A DNA stretch of 64,000 nucleotides from the NCBI GenBank assembly GCA_046154645.1, contig JBJXDZ010000058.1, positions 8,363-72,362 on the forward strand, written 5' to 3'. The notes under the pieces are model-generated. The model searched no databases, was not told where the DNA came from, and was given only the letters and a program-made list of their open reading frames with translations. Positions 9,204 through 17,861 of the stretch are shown one piece after another (positions within the stretch are counted from its first letter, which is position 1; every line of letters begins with the position of its first letter). The translations under genes and the position numbers were made by a program. This DNA is from Ga0077555 sp046154645 (lineage in GTDB: Bacteria; Pseudomonadota; Alphaproteobacteria; Rhizobiales; Hyphomicrobiaceae).

Positions 9204-9232
9204 TTGACTTGTGCGCCGCACAATGAGATAAA
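9204..9232 (+). promoter_or_regulatory. putative sigma-70 promoter of the DEAD-box helicase with an embedded operator-like palindrome
   Basis: TTGACT (9204-9209), a 17-nt spacer and GATAAA (9227-9232) fit a housekeeping promoter and would give a leader of about 200 nt before the helicase start at 9445. Within the spacer, TTGTGCG (9209-9215) and CGCACAA (9217-9223) form a perfect 7-bp inverted repeat around one base, a typical place for a repressor site. Long leaders are known for cold-induced helicase genes, but no cold-shock motif can be claimed here. Confidence 0.45.
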
Positions 9233-9444
9233 CGGACATCGCTCGCCGAGCGATTTCCGGCGCTCCAGCCGCGTGAAGGGACTTTAGGCGTTTCAGAACG
9301 CCCCTCTGTCCCCCTGTTGAGCGCCCCGAACGATCCCGACATCCGATTGCCCAGGCCACGCGGGGCGTCACTCAGCAATCCGCTGCGCTTTTGGCGCCGG
9401 GTTGGCTCGTGACGAGCCGACTTGTGCCATTGGAGCCGGACTCC

Positions 9445-11103
9445 ATGAAAGATCATCCATTGACCGCATTTACCGACCTTGGCCTCTGCGAACCGCTGCT
9501 CAAAGCGCTCGACGAGGAGAGCTATACCAAGCCAACGCCGATCCAGGCCAAAGCCATCCCCGCCGTGCTCTCTGGCCGTGACATCCTCGGCATCGCCCAG
9601 ACCGGCACCGGCAAGACCGCCGCTTTCGCATTGCCGATCCTGCAGCGCCTTGCCGCCGACCGCAAACCCGCCATGCGCAAGGGCTGCCGCGCCCTCATTC
9701 TGAGCCCGACGCGTGAGCTTGCCACCCAGATCGCCGAGAGCTTCCGTACCTACGGCCGCCACATGGGCCTCACCGTTACCGTCATCTTCGGCGGCGTCGG
9801 CCATCGCCCGCAGATCAACGCCATGGCCAAGGGCATTGACGTACTCGTCGCTACCCCCGGCCGCCTGCTCGACCATATGGGCGAGCGCAACGTGGTCATC
9901 GACGGCACCGAGATCTTCGTCCTCGACGAAGCCGACCAGATGCTCGACCTCGGCTTCGTCAAGCCGATTCGCCAGATCGTGCGCCACCTGTCGCAGCGTC
10001 GCCAGAGCCTGTTCTTCTCGGCCACCATGCCCTCTGAAATCGGCAAGCTTGCCGATGAATTGCTGCGTGACCCGCTGAAGGTTGCCGTAGCACCGGCCGC
10101 CACGACCGTCGAGCGCGTTGCCCAGCGCATCATCCTGGTCGAGCAGAACCGCAAGCGCTCTCTGCTGGTGGAGTTGCTGGCCGACGCCGCCATGCAGCGC
10201 ACGCTCATCTTCACGCGCACCAAGCGCGGCGCCGACAAGGTGGCGAAGTATCTGGAGACGGCCAAAATCAGTTGCGCCGCCATTCACGGCAACAAGAGCC
10301 AGAACCAGCGCGAGCAGGCCCTCGACGCCTTCCGCGCCGGTGGCATCCGCGTGCTCGTGGCCACCGACATCGCCGCCCGCGGCATCGACGTCGACGCAGT
10401 CACGCATGTCGTCAACTTCGAGCTTCCGGACGTGCCCGAGAGCTACGTGCACCGCATTGGCCGCACGGCGCGTGCCGGTGCAGCCGGTGTCGCTATCGCC
10501 CTGGTCGACAACGAGGAGCGCACGCAGCTCCGCGATATCGAGCGTGTCACCCGCCAGCAGATCCAGGCCGAGGACCGCCGCAACGACAAGACACTGACCG
10601 CCGACGCCCCGGCCGCGAAAGGCGAGCGCCGCGAAGGTCGCGCCGGTGATCGTGGCCGCCAGGGCCAGAACCGCTCCAACGGCGGGCGCACGTCCAGCCG
10701 CGGTGCGGGCTCCAGCAATCGCGGCTTTGCCCCGCGTGACGGCGAACGCCGTGGCGATGGCAACCGTGGGGCTGCCCCGCGCCGTGATGGCGATCGTGGC
10801 GACTCCGTGCGTTCAGCTGACTTCCGCAACGGTGATTTTCGCGACAGCGAGCGGCGCGAGCCCTCGCGTGGCGGTGGTGAGCGGCGTCCCGAGGCTCGCC
10901 GTGACGAGCCCCGTGGCGACAGCCGCGGTCCCGCACAATCGCGCGGTCCCGCTCCCGCGCGCCGCGATGACGCGCGTCCCGAACGTCGCGATGATCGCCC
11001 ACGGTCGGCCGCTCCCGGCCCCCGTCGTGATGGCGCAGCGCCGGCCACGGCACATCGCGAGCAGCGCCGTCCCGGTGGTCCAAGCCGCCATCAAGGCCGC
11101 TGA
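9445..11103 (+). CDS. DEAD-box ATP-dependent RNA helicase (RhlE-like)
   Basis: A 552-residue RNA helicase. All core motifs are visible: the Q motif region (TPIQAKAIP), Walker A AQTGTGKT, PTRELA, TPGR, DEAD in VLDEADQML, SAT, then the second RecA domain with VLVATDIAARGIDV and HRIGRTARAG. From about residue 390 a long Arg/Gly/Asp-rich tail follows, typical of RhlE-type enzymes and likely to bind RNA. It probably remodels structured RNA in ribosome assembly or degradation. I chose the ATG at 9445, which has TGGAG 9 nt upstream, over in-frame codons from 9391. It is a single-gene unit with its own promoter candidate and a strong terminator. Confidence 0.93.
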   Translation: MKDHPLTAFTDLGLCEPLLKALDEESYTKPTPIQAKAIPAVLSGRDILGIAQTGTGKTAAFALPILQRLAADRKPAMRKGCRALILSPTRELATQIAESFRTYGRHMGLTVTVIFGGVGHRPQINAMAKGIDVLVATPGRLLDHMGERNVVIDGTEIFVLDEADQMLDLGFVKPIRQIVRHLSQRRQSLFFSATMPSEIGKLADELLRDPLKVAVAPAATTVERVAQRIILVEQNRKRSLLVELLADAAMQRTLIFTRTKRGADKVAKYLETAKISCAAIHGNKSQNQREQALDAFRAGGIRVLVATDIAARGIDVDAVTHVVNFELPDVPESYVHRIGRTARAGAAGVAIALVDNEERTQLRDIERVTRQQIQAEDRRNDKTLTADAPAAKGERREGRAGDRGRQGQNRSNGGRTSSRGAGSSNRGFAPRDGERRGDGNRGAAPRRDGDRGDSVRSADFRNGDFRDSERREPSRGGGERRPEARRDEPRGDSRGPAQSRGPAPARRDDARPERRDDRPRSAAPGPRRDGAAPATAHREQRRPGGPSRHQGR

Positions 11104-11135
11104 CGCGCTGATACACATCGACGTCTGACAATTGC

Positions 11136-11170
11136 ATCACGGCGGAGCCCCTCCGCCGTGATTTGCGTTT
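11136..11170 (+). terminator. intrinsic terminator of the helicase gene
   Basis: A perfect 12-bp stem (ATCACGGCGGAG and CTCCGCCGTGAT) with a CCC loop, followed by TTTGCGTTT, begins 33 nt after the helicase stop codon. Confidence 0.85.
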
Positions 11171-11264
11171 CTGCCGGGCTACGCTGCGTCACGTGCACTG
11201 TCGCTGGCGGCCCACACGTATATGATCACGCCCACATGCAGCCGTCGCCCGTTCAGGAGGCCCC

Positions 11265-12290
11265 ATGAAGCTCGGCGTCTATCTCAATGCGCAGCACCCG
11301 CAAGACCAGGATCCCGGCCGCTGCTTCGCGCAGATGATCGAGCAGGTGCGTCTAATGCGGCAGGTCGGCTTCGACTCGATCTGGTCGGGCGAGCATCACG
11401 TCACCGATGGCTACCACTACTTCCCGCTGCTCCCCATGCTGCAACGTCTGGCCGCCGAAGCCGAGGGCATGGAGATCGGCACCAACATCGTTCTCCTGCC
11501 CCTGCACAATCCCATGGAACTGGCCGAAATCGGCGCTTTCATGGACGTCATCACCGGCGGCAAATTCAATCTCGGCGTCGGCCTCGGCTACCGGCCCGAG
11601 GAATTCGCCATGTTCGGCGTCGACATGAAGCATCGCGTGTCGCGCTTCACCGAGGGCATCGAGATCATCAAGCGGCTGTGGACCGAGGATAAGGTCACGC
11701 ACAAGGGCCGTCATTGGCAGTTCGAGACCATGACCATTCGCCCCCAACCCGTGAAGAAGCCGCGCCCGCCGATCATGGTCGCCGCCCACATCGACAAAGC
11801 CGTCGAGCGCGCTGCCCAGATCGCGGATGGCTGGTGCATTGTGCCGACACCGCGCCTCGACGAGGTGACAGCCCATGCCGCGTTGTTCGCCAAGGCACGC
11901 AAAGCAGCAGGCCTGCCCAAAGCCGAGCATCTTATTCGTCTCTTTGAGGTCGCCTGCCAGCCGGACGAGGAAACCGCTCTGCGCAAGGCAGCGCCATTCC
12001 TCCTCGCCAAGTACGCGGCCTATGCGTCGTGGGGGCTGCCGGGATTGAAGTTCGAGACGGAGGACGCGCCCGAGATCCAGCTGAAAAAGCTCGCGGCCAA
12101 CCGCTTCGGCGTCGGCTCACCGGAGCAGGTCGTCGCCGCCCTGATGGATCAGCACAAGACCGGTGTCACGCACGTCACCATGCGCATGAGCTGGCCCGGC
12201 ATGAAGCAGGAGGACATCCTCGCCGGCATCGAGCTGGTCGGCAAGAAGGTGCTGCCCGAAGTGCGCCGCCGCATTAAGGCTGCCGGGTGA
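11265..12290 (+). CDS. LLM class (luciferase-like) flavin-dependent oxidoreductase
   Basis: A 341-residue TIM-barrel flavin monooxygenase or oxidoreductase of the bacterial luciferase-like family, using FMN or F420. It shows the family pattern of an N-terminal barrel strand, GFDSIWSGEHHVTDGY (residues about 33-48), a TNIVLLPLHNPMELAE segment, and the cofactor-proximal GKFNLGVGLGYRPEEFAMFG segment. A strong ribosome-binding site, CAGGAGG, lies just upstream. It starts a co-oriented run with an FAD oxidoreductase 14 nt downstream and a dialkylglycine decarboxylase after that, which suggests breakdown of a small organic compound. The substrate is not predictable. Confidence 0.88.
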   Translation: MKLGVYLNAQHPQDQDPGRCFAQMIEQVRLMRQVGFDSIWSGEHHVTDGYHYFPLLPMLQRLAAEAEGMEIGTNIVLLPLHNPMELAEIGAFMDVITGGKFNLGVGLGYRPEEFAMFGVDMKHRVSRFTEGIEIIKRLWTEDKVTHKGRHWQFETMTIRPQPVKKPRPPIMVAAHIDKAVERAAQIADGWCIVPTPRLDEVTAHAALFAKARKAAGLPKAEHLIRLFEVACQPDEETALRKAAPFLLAKYAAYASWGLPGLKFETEDAPEIQLKKLAANRFGVGSPEQVVAALMDQHKTGVTHVTMRMSWPGMKQEDILAGIELVGKKVLPEVRRRIKAAG

Positions 12291-12303
12291 GGGTCGCAGC
12301 ACC

Positions 12304-13794
12304 ATGACCCGTCTCGCTCAAGCGGACGTCATCGTCGTCGGCGGTGGCGGCTCGGGTCTCGCCGCTGCCGCGGAAGCCGCGCGCCTCGGCCGCTCCGTCA
12401 TCCTGCTGGAGAAGAACGCAGCCCTCGGCGGCAGCACGGCCTGGTCGGTTGGCTCGATCTCGGCCACAGGCACGCCGCAACAGAAGGCGCGGGGCATCGT
12501 CGATCACCCCGACGCGCATTTCGAGGATCTCGAAGTGCTGGCGGGCTCCATGGCCAATCGCGACAATCGGGCGCTCCGCCGCATCCTCGTCGACAACACC
12601 ACGGATATGCTGGCCTGGCTCGAAGGTATCGGCCTTGTCTTCGCTGGCCCCAACGTTGAGCCGCCGCATCGCCTGCCGCGCATGCACAACGTGCTGCCGA
12701 ACTCGCGCGCCTTTCCGGAGATGCTGGGTCGGCATTGTCGCGCGCTCGGCGTCGACATCCGTCTCGAAACGGTCGCTGAGCAACTGATCGTCGCGAACGG
12801 CCGCATCGTCGGCGTCGAGGTGCGCGGTCCGCAGGGTACTTATCCCCTTAGCGCGCGCGGCGGCGTCGTACTGGCGGGCGGCGACTACAGCGCCAACAGC
12901 GAGATGAAAGCGCAACTGGCTGGCCCGGAAACGGCCGCACTCGAAGCCGTCAATCCCACCGCCACCGGTGATGCCATCCGTTTGGCGATCGCCGTCGGCG
13001 CCGAGGTGGTCAACGGCGACATCGTGCGCGGGCCGATCCTGCGCTTCATTCCGCCGACACGGCCAAGCCTGCTGCGCCGCCTGCCGACGCGGCGCTGGCT
13101 CGCACTCTCAATGCGTTGGGCGTTGAACACGTTGCCCGCCTCGATCCAGCGGCCCTTCGCCATGAGTTTCCTGACCACCGCGCTCGGCCCCTCGCGCGCG
13201 CTATTCGACGCCGGCGCCATCCTGGTCAATCGCCACGGTCACCGCTTCTGCGATGAGTTGCAACGTCCCGCACATGCGGTCCCCGCGCAACCCGATCGCA
13301 TCGCCTACATCGTCATGGATTCAAGCATTGCCCAGCGCTTCACCGCCTGGCCCAACTACATCTCAACCGCGCCCGGCATCGCTTATGCCTACCTCGATGA
13401 TTACCGCCGCAATCGCGCCGACATCTTTCACCAAGCGCGCGACATTGCTGGCCTGGCTGACCACCTCGCGGTTCCCGCAGCGGCTTTGCAGCAGGCAATC
13501 GCAGAAACGACGACGACATCTCACGGCCAGCGCCCGGGCCTGACCAAACCGCCGTTCATCGCGCTCGGCCCGGTGAAAAGCTACGTCGTTTTCACCGACG
13601 GCGGCCTCAAAGTGAGTGAGCGCCTGGAAGTGCTCGGCGCCGATGGATCGCCGCTGGCTGGCCTCTATGCGGCCGGCTCCACGGGCCAGGGCGGCCTCCT
13701 GCTCGAAGGGCACGGCCATCATCTCGGTTGGGCCTTCATCTCGGGGCGCATTGCCGGACGCCACGCCGCGCTGGAGATCGCGGCCCGAACATGA
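12304..13794 (+). CDS. FAD-dependent oxidoreductase, fumarate reductase/ketosteroid dehydrogenase flavoprotein type
   Basis: A 496-residue flavoprotein of the FAD_binding_2 group. The N-terminus has the dinucleotide-binding motif VIVVGGGGSGLAAAAEAA (residues about 9-26) and an acidic residue in ILLEKN; the GGSTAWSVGS segment (about 43-52) follows. The C-terminus shows GLYAAGSTGQGGLLLEGHGHH, the FAD-contacting block of this superfamily. Members reduce or dehydrogenate C-C bonds, for example fumarate, urocanate or 3-ketosteroids. It lacks an N-terminal haem or flavin-transfer domain. It is 13 nt downstream of the LLM oxidoreductase and 67 nt upstream of dgdA, so the three are probably one transcript. 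Substrate unknown. Confidence 0.85.
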   Translation: MTRLAQADVIVVGGGGSGLAAAAEAARLGRSVILLEKNAALGGSTAWSVGSISATGTPQQKARGIVDHPDAHFEDLEVLAGSMANRDNRALRRILVDNTTDMLAWLEGIGLVFAGPNVEPPHRLPRMHNVLPNSRAFPEMLGRHCRALGVDIRLETVAEQLIVANGRIVGVEVRGPQGTYPLSARGGVVLAGGDYSANSEMKAQLAGPETAALEAVNPTATGDAIRLAIAVGAEVVNGDIVRGPILRFIPPTRPSLLRRLPTRRWLALSMRWALNTLPASIQRPFAMSFLTTALGPSRALFDAGAILVNRHGHRFCDELQRPAHAVPAQPDRIAYIVMDSSIAQRFTAWPNYISTAPGIAYAYLDDYRRNRADIFHQARDIAGLADHLAVPAAALQQAIAETTTTSHGQRPGLTKPPFIALGPVKSYVVFTDGGLKVSERLEVLGADGSPLAGLYAAGSTGQGGLLLEGHGHHLGWAFISGRIAGRHAALEIAART

Positions 13795-13861
13795 GACGAT
13801 TGCATCTTGTCCTGAACCCTGCCGCTTCGATCTGATCTACGCACACCGGGAGACCCCATCC

Positions 13862-15166
13862 ATGGCCACCACCACCTCTGCCGGCGACAAGGCCCTGTGG
13901 GAGCGCGCCAATCGTCACCTCGTGCGCTACGGCCATTTCTTCCAGCCGGCGATCATCGAAACGGCCTCCGGCTCCTTCATGACCACGACCGACGGTCGTC
14001 GCCTGCTCGACTTCGCTTCGGGCCAGATGAGCACCATTCTCGGCCACAGCCACCCCGAGATCACGGCCGTCATTCGCGAGCAGGCCGGCGAACTGGTGCA
14101 TCTCTACAGCCAACTGCTGTCGCGCCCCGTCATCGATCTCGCTGAAGCGCTGGCCAAAATCGCGCCGGGCAAACTCGAGCGCGTGCTGCTACTCTCGACC
14201 GGTGGGGAATCCAACGAGGCCGCGCTGCGCATGGCCAAGACGGCGACCGGCGGCTACGAGATCCTCGCCCTGTCGCGCTCCTGGCATGGCGTCACCCAGG
14301 GTGCTGCTTCCGCCACCTACAACAGCAGCCGGCAGGGCCATGGCCCCGCAGCACCCGGCTCCTTCGTGCTGCCCGCGCCGACACCCTATCGCCCCCGCTT
14401 CACCAAGGGCGAGGCCTACGACTGGGAGGGCGAGCTCGACTACGGCTTCGAACTCTACGACAAGCAGACGACCGGCAATCCGGCGGCGTTGATCGTTGAA
14501 TCCATCTTCTCGTCCGGCGGCGTCGTCGTGCCACCCAAGGGCTATCTCAAGGCCATTGCTGAGCGCGCCCGCAAGCGCGGCCTTCTCGTAATCGTCGACG
14601 AAGCACAAACCGGGCTTGGCCGCACAGGCCGCATGTTCGATCATGAGTACGACGGCATGGTGCCGGATTTCGTCACCCTCTCGAAAACACTCGGCGCCGG
14701 GCTTCCCCTGTCCGCCGTCGTCACCACGGCTGCCATCGAGGACACTTGCTTCGAGAAGAAGTTCCACTTCTACACCACGCACGCCTCCGACCCGCTGCCG
14801 GCCGCCGTCGGCCTCAAGGTGATCGAGATCATTCTGCGCGACAAGCTGGCGGACCGCGCCCTGCAGGCAGGTGAGCGCTTGCGGCAGGGCTTCGAGACCC
14901 TGATGCAGCGCTACGAGGTGATCGGCGACGTGCGCGGGCGCGGCCTGATGATGGGCGTCGAGTTGGTCAAGGATCGCCGCTCCAAAGAGCCAGCACCGGA
15001 GTTGGCGGGCAAGATCATGAACCGGGCACTGGATCTCGGGCTTTCCACTAGCATCGTGCGCGGCGGCTGGGGCGTATTCCGCATCGCACCGCCCATCACC
15101 ATTTCCGACGCCGAGATCGATCTCGGCCTCACCATGTTCGAGCAGGCGCTCAGGGAGAGTGTGTGA
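13862..15166 (+). CDS. dgdA: 2,2-dialkylglycine decarboxylase (class III PLP aminotransferase family)
   Basis: A 434-residue PLP enzyme that decarboxylates 2,2-dialkylglycines such as 2-aminoisobutyrate to a ketone and CO2, with pyruvate accepting the amino group. It resembles the Burkholderia enzyme over its whole length as I remember it. Key elements are present: DFASGQMSTILGH (the substrate-binding Gln), the LLSTGGESNEAA phosphate loop, SWHG, the IVDEAQTGLGRTG aspartate, the PLP lysine in TLSKTLGAGLPL, and FRIAPP with the carboxylate-binding Arg. The ATG at 13862 matches the start of homologues; the open frame reaches back to 13616 inside the preceding gene. A general class III aminotransferase remains possible. 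Confidence 0.8.
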   Translation: MATTTSAGDKALWERANRHLVRYGHFFQPAIIETASGSFMTTTDGRRLLDFASGQMSTILGHSHPEITAVIREQAGELVHLYSQLLSRPVIDLAEALAKIAPGKLERVLLLSTGGESNEAALRMAKTATGGYEILALSRSWHGVTQGAASATYNSSRQGHGPAAPGSFVLPAPTPYRPRFTKGEAYDWEGELDYGFELYDKQTTGNPAALIVESIFSSGGVVVPPKGYLKAIAERARKRGLLVIVDEAQTGLGRTGRMFDHEYDGMVPDFVTLSKTLGAGLPLSAVVTTAAIEDTCFEKKFHFYTTHASDPLPAAVGLKVIEIILRDKLADRALQAGERLRQGFETLMQRYEVIGDVRGRGLMMGVELVKDRRSKEPAPELAGKIMNRALDLGLSTSIVRGGWGVFRIAPPITISDAEIDLGLTMFEQALRESV

Positions 15167-15214
15167 GGGAGTGATGGGCTAGTCATTTCGCCAGTTTGCG
15201 AGCATTAATCGACC

Positions 15215-15802
15215 ATGCCCGCGCTACCGCGACACAAAATGACGGCCGAGGAATTCCTGGCTTGGTCCGAGGCAGAGCCCAAGGAAGCCGGGCGCTTCGA
15301 GCTGTGGGACGGTGAGGTCATCGTCAAGCACGGGGCGGCCGGAGACATGAATGCCGAGAGATCGCAGCACTGGGCCATGAAGGCTGCCCTCTATCGCGCC
15401 TTTTTCACAGCAGTTCGATCGAGCAAGCTCGACGGCGATGTCGTCATCGGTGGCGCAAGCGTTCCGCTGCCCAACAGCCGCTACGCCGAGCCGGACTTGC
15501 TCGTTTACCTTGGTGCCAAGGTGCCGCGCGATACGATCGTCGTGCCCGAGCCGGTCATCATCTGCGAAGTGCTGTCACCTGCTACAGCTCGCTTCGATCT
15601 CAGCTTGAAGGTCGACGGCTATTTCTCGCTGCCGAGCGTGCAGCACTACATCATCGCCGATCCCGACAAGCCGCTGCTGATCCATCATGCGCGCGGCAAC
15701 GGTCGGGCGCTGCAGACCCGCATCATCAGTGACGCCAGCGAAGGCCTGACGCTCGACCCGCCCAGTTTAACCCTGGATCTGACCGAGATCTTTGCAGACT
15801 GA
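15215..15802 (+). CDS. Uma2 family endonuclease-like protein (DUF820)
   Basis: A 195-residue protein with the Uma2 restriction-endonuclease-like fold. Visible are MTAEEFLAW near the N-terminus, the RFELWDGEVI core strand, the acidic YAEPDLLVY motif (residues about 90-98), PVIICEVLSPATARFDLSLK (acidic plus lysine end of the PD-(D/E)XK-like site) and YIIADPDKP. The family is very abundant in cyanobacteria and scattered in alphaproteobacteria, and its physiological role is largely unknown. It stands alone, 48 nt after dgdA, with no transposase nearby. Confidence 0.8.
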   Translation: MPALPRHKMTAEEFLAWSEAEPKEAGRFELWDGEVIVKHGAAGDMNAERSQHWAMKAALYRAFFTAVRSSKLDGDVVIGGASVPLPNSRYAEPDLLVYLGAKVPRDTIVVPEPVIICEVLSPATARFDLSLKVDGYFSLPSVQHYIIADPDKPLLIHHARGNGRALQTRIISDASEGLTLDPPSLTLDLTEIFAD

Positions 15803-15823
15803 CGGATGATACGGAACACGACC

Positions 15824-16057
15824 TCACTTCGCCTTGTCGAAACGGAGGTCTCTCATAGCAGCCGGCGCATCAGTAGGCGGCTTCGTAACCACCAATCGGT
15901 GACGCTCGTCTGGCTCGAATGACGGCCGCCGCGGCGGTGACCTCAGAAACCGGCGACGCTCGCGCCAATCCTGGACTTGCGTTGCAACGGCCAACAGCGG
16001 CACCCCACCGAAAACAATCGCCATCAATGTGTGAATAGAGAGATAAACCAAAAACAT
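15824..16057 (-). CDS. small single-helix membrane protein, hypothetical
   Basis: A 77-residue ORF with an N-terminal hydrophobic helix (residues about 1-26) and a basic, proline-containing cytoplasmic tail. I do not recognise a family. There is no good Shine-Dalgarno sequence. It is 24 nt downstream of another tiny membrane ORF on the same strand, and the two could form a unit or be remnants of one gene. Confidence 0.4.
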   Translation of the reverse strand: MFLVYLSIHTLMAIVFGGVPLLAVATQVQDWRERRRFLRSPPRRPSFEPDERHRLVVTKPPTDAPAAMRDLRFDKAK

Positions 16058-16081
16058 GCCGGGTTGCTTGCCAAATTCGAC

Positions 16082-16210
16082 CTAGCTGCTCCTGCCATCG
16101 GCCAGCATCACGCCCGAGCTGATCCCCTTGCCGACTTGATAGCCGGCAGTCACGCCAACGACCGGGCACAACACGTAGACCAGTACAAAAAACTTGATCC
16201 GCTCATACAC
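16082..16210 (-). CDS. very small membrane ORF, hypothetical
   Basis: A 42-codon reading frame starting with GTG at 16210 (other in-frame GTG codons at 16219 and 16246) and ending with TAG at 16082. The product has one hydrophobic helix (FFVLVYVLCPVVGVTAGYQV, residues 7-26) followed by a short polar tail. The clean hydrophobic helix ending in a polar segment is why I list it. No database family is known to me and the start is uncertain. Confidence 0.3.
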   Translation of the reverse strand: MYERIKFFVLVYVLCPVVGVTAGYQVGKGISSGVMLADGRSS

Positions 16211-16344
16211 GATATCCACCGCCGCATAGCCAGAGCCGTGCCTCACGCCAACGCAGGCAGTTTACTCTGGAGAGATTGCCAAAATAGTCACATTGGAGCG
16301 CATTAACGCGTTGCCAGTCATGGGTTCGCCCCCTCAACTTATTC

Positions 16345-16373
16345 CGTCATGCCCGCGCAGGCGGGCACCCACG
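16345..16373. repeat. REP-like palindromic element
   Basis: CGTCAT followed by GCCCGC, GCAG, GCGGGC and ACCCACG matches the short CGTCATGCCCGC...GCGGGC-type palindrome that is dispersed in intergenic regions of many alphaproteobacteria. The stem is 6 bp with a 4-nt loop. Only one copy is seen in this window, 159 nt upstream of argJ. Confidence 0.5.
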
Positions 16374-16531
16374 AGCCGATCAACTGATCTGCGCCTTTCG
16401 ATATGCGCGCAACTCGCCGCCGCGCCACCCCCTTGCCCAGTGGACCCGCTGGCGGTCATATGGGCACGCTCATCTGGCGCTCCGCGCCGCGATATCTGCC
16501 CACACACCGATACTCACTCGAGGACCCGCCC

Positions 16532-17785
16532 ATGGCCAGCGCCGACGCCAAGATCTCGCCTTTCGCGCCATCGAAACTCATCGACGTGCCCGTGATCGAG
16601 GGCGTGCGCTTCGCCGCCTGCGAGGCCGGCATCAAGTACAAGAACCGCAAGGACTTGATGATCGCTGTGATGGACGCCGGTACCACGGCGGCGGGGGTGC
16701 TCACGCAATCAAAGACCTGCTCGGCGCCGGTGCTCTACTGCCGCGACAGCTTGAAGTCGGGCAAGGCACGGGCCCTCGTCGTCAATTCCGGTAACTCCAA
16801 TGCCTTCACCGGCAAGAAGGGCCGCGAGGCCGTGGCCATGACCGCCGAGTTCGCAGCCAAAGCAACGGGCGCACCGCCGAACGAGATCTATCTCGCTTCC
16901 ACCGGCGTCATCGGCGAGCCGCTGGACGCCAGCAAATTCTCACACCTGCTCGATGGCCTCGCCAAAGCGGCCAAGGCGGACGCCTGGCACGACACTGCCC
17001 GCGCCATCATGACGACGGACACCTATCCCAAGCTCGCCACGCGCAAGGCCAAGATCGGCGGTGTCGACGTGACCATCAACGGCTTCTGCAAGGGCGCGGG
17101 GATGATCGCGCCGGACATGGCGACGATGTTGTGCTTCCTGTTCACGGACGCAGCCGTGAGCGCGCCGGCCTTGCAAGGCATTGTCAAATCCGGGGCCGAC
17201 AAGAGCTTCAACTGCATGACCGTCGATGGCGATACCTCGACCAGCGACACGCTACTGATGTTCGCCACCGGCGCTGCCGCCAAACGCGGCCAGAAGCTGG
17301 TCGAAAAGGCCGGTGATCCAGCGCTGGCCGAGTTCCAGGCGGCCACACACGATCTCCTCAAGGAACTGGCGATCATGGTCGCCAAGGACGGCGAGGGCGT
17401 GTCGAAGTTCGTCACTATCGACATCGAGGGCGCGGAGAGCGACAAGGCTGCCCGCATCATCGGGCTATCGATCGCCAACTCGCCGCTGGTCAAGACTGCC
17501 ATCGCCGGCGGTGATCCGAACTGGGGCCGCATCGTCATGGCCGTCGGCAAGGCGGGCGAAGCCGCCGACCGCGACAAGCTCTCGATCTGGTTCGGCGGCA
17601 ACATCGTCGCTGATCAAGGCATGCGCGCCGCCAGCTACGATGAGAGGGCCTTCGCCAAGTATTTCGAAGGTCGCGAACTGGCCATCCGCGTCGACGTCGG
17701 CGCCGGTGGCAAGGGCCGCGCCACCATCTACACCTGCGACCTGACGCACGATTACGTCTCAATCAATGCCGATTACCGAAGTTGA
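16532..17785 (+). CDS. argJ: bifunctional glutamate N-acetyltransferase / amino-acid N-acetyltransferase
   Basis: A 417-residue enzyme of the cyclic arginine pathway. It transfers the acetyl group from N-acetylornithine to glutamate and can also acetylate glutamate from acetyl-CoA. The self-cleavage site is visible in KGAGMIAPDMATML (cleavage before the Thr of ATML, about residue 200), along with VVNSGNSNAFTG and the C-terminal GDPNWGRI block. The protein is processed into alpha and beta chains. I chose the ATG at 16532 from the usual length and N-terminus (open frame from 16403). It is monocistronic here; vapD is convergent downstream. Confidence 0.95.
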   Translation: MASADAKISPFAPSKLIDVPVIEGVRFAACEAGIKYKNRKDLMIAVMDAGTTAAGVLTQSKTCSAPVLYCRDSLKSGKARALVVNSGNSNAFTGKKGREAVAMTAEFAAKATGAPPNEIYLASTGVIGEPLDASKFSHLLDGLAKAAKADAWHDTARAIMTTDTYPKLATRKAKIGGVDVTINGFCKGAGMIAPDMATMLCFLFTDAAVSAPALQGIVKSGADKSFNCMTVDGDTSTSDTLLMFATGAAAKRGQKLVEKAGDPALAEFQAATHDLLKELAIMVAKDGEGVSKFVTIDIEGAESDKAARIIGLSIANSPLVKTAIAGGDPNWGRIVMAVGKAGEAADRDKLSIWFGGNIVADQGMRAASYDERAFAKYFEGRELAIRVDVGAGGKGRATIYTCDLTHDYVSINADYRS

Positions 17786-17861
17786 GCCGGAAAGCGGGCG
17801 CGCTCATGCAGGTGCTTTGCTCGCACTACTAGTCGCTGGCTGAGGTAAACCCGCAGTGTCG

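Noticed and set aside
9175..10452. 425-codon minus-strand frame opposite the helicase
   Set aside because: Antisense to all helicase motifs; no recognisable domain of its own.
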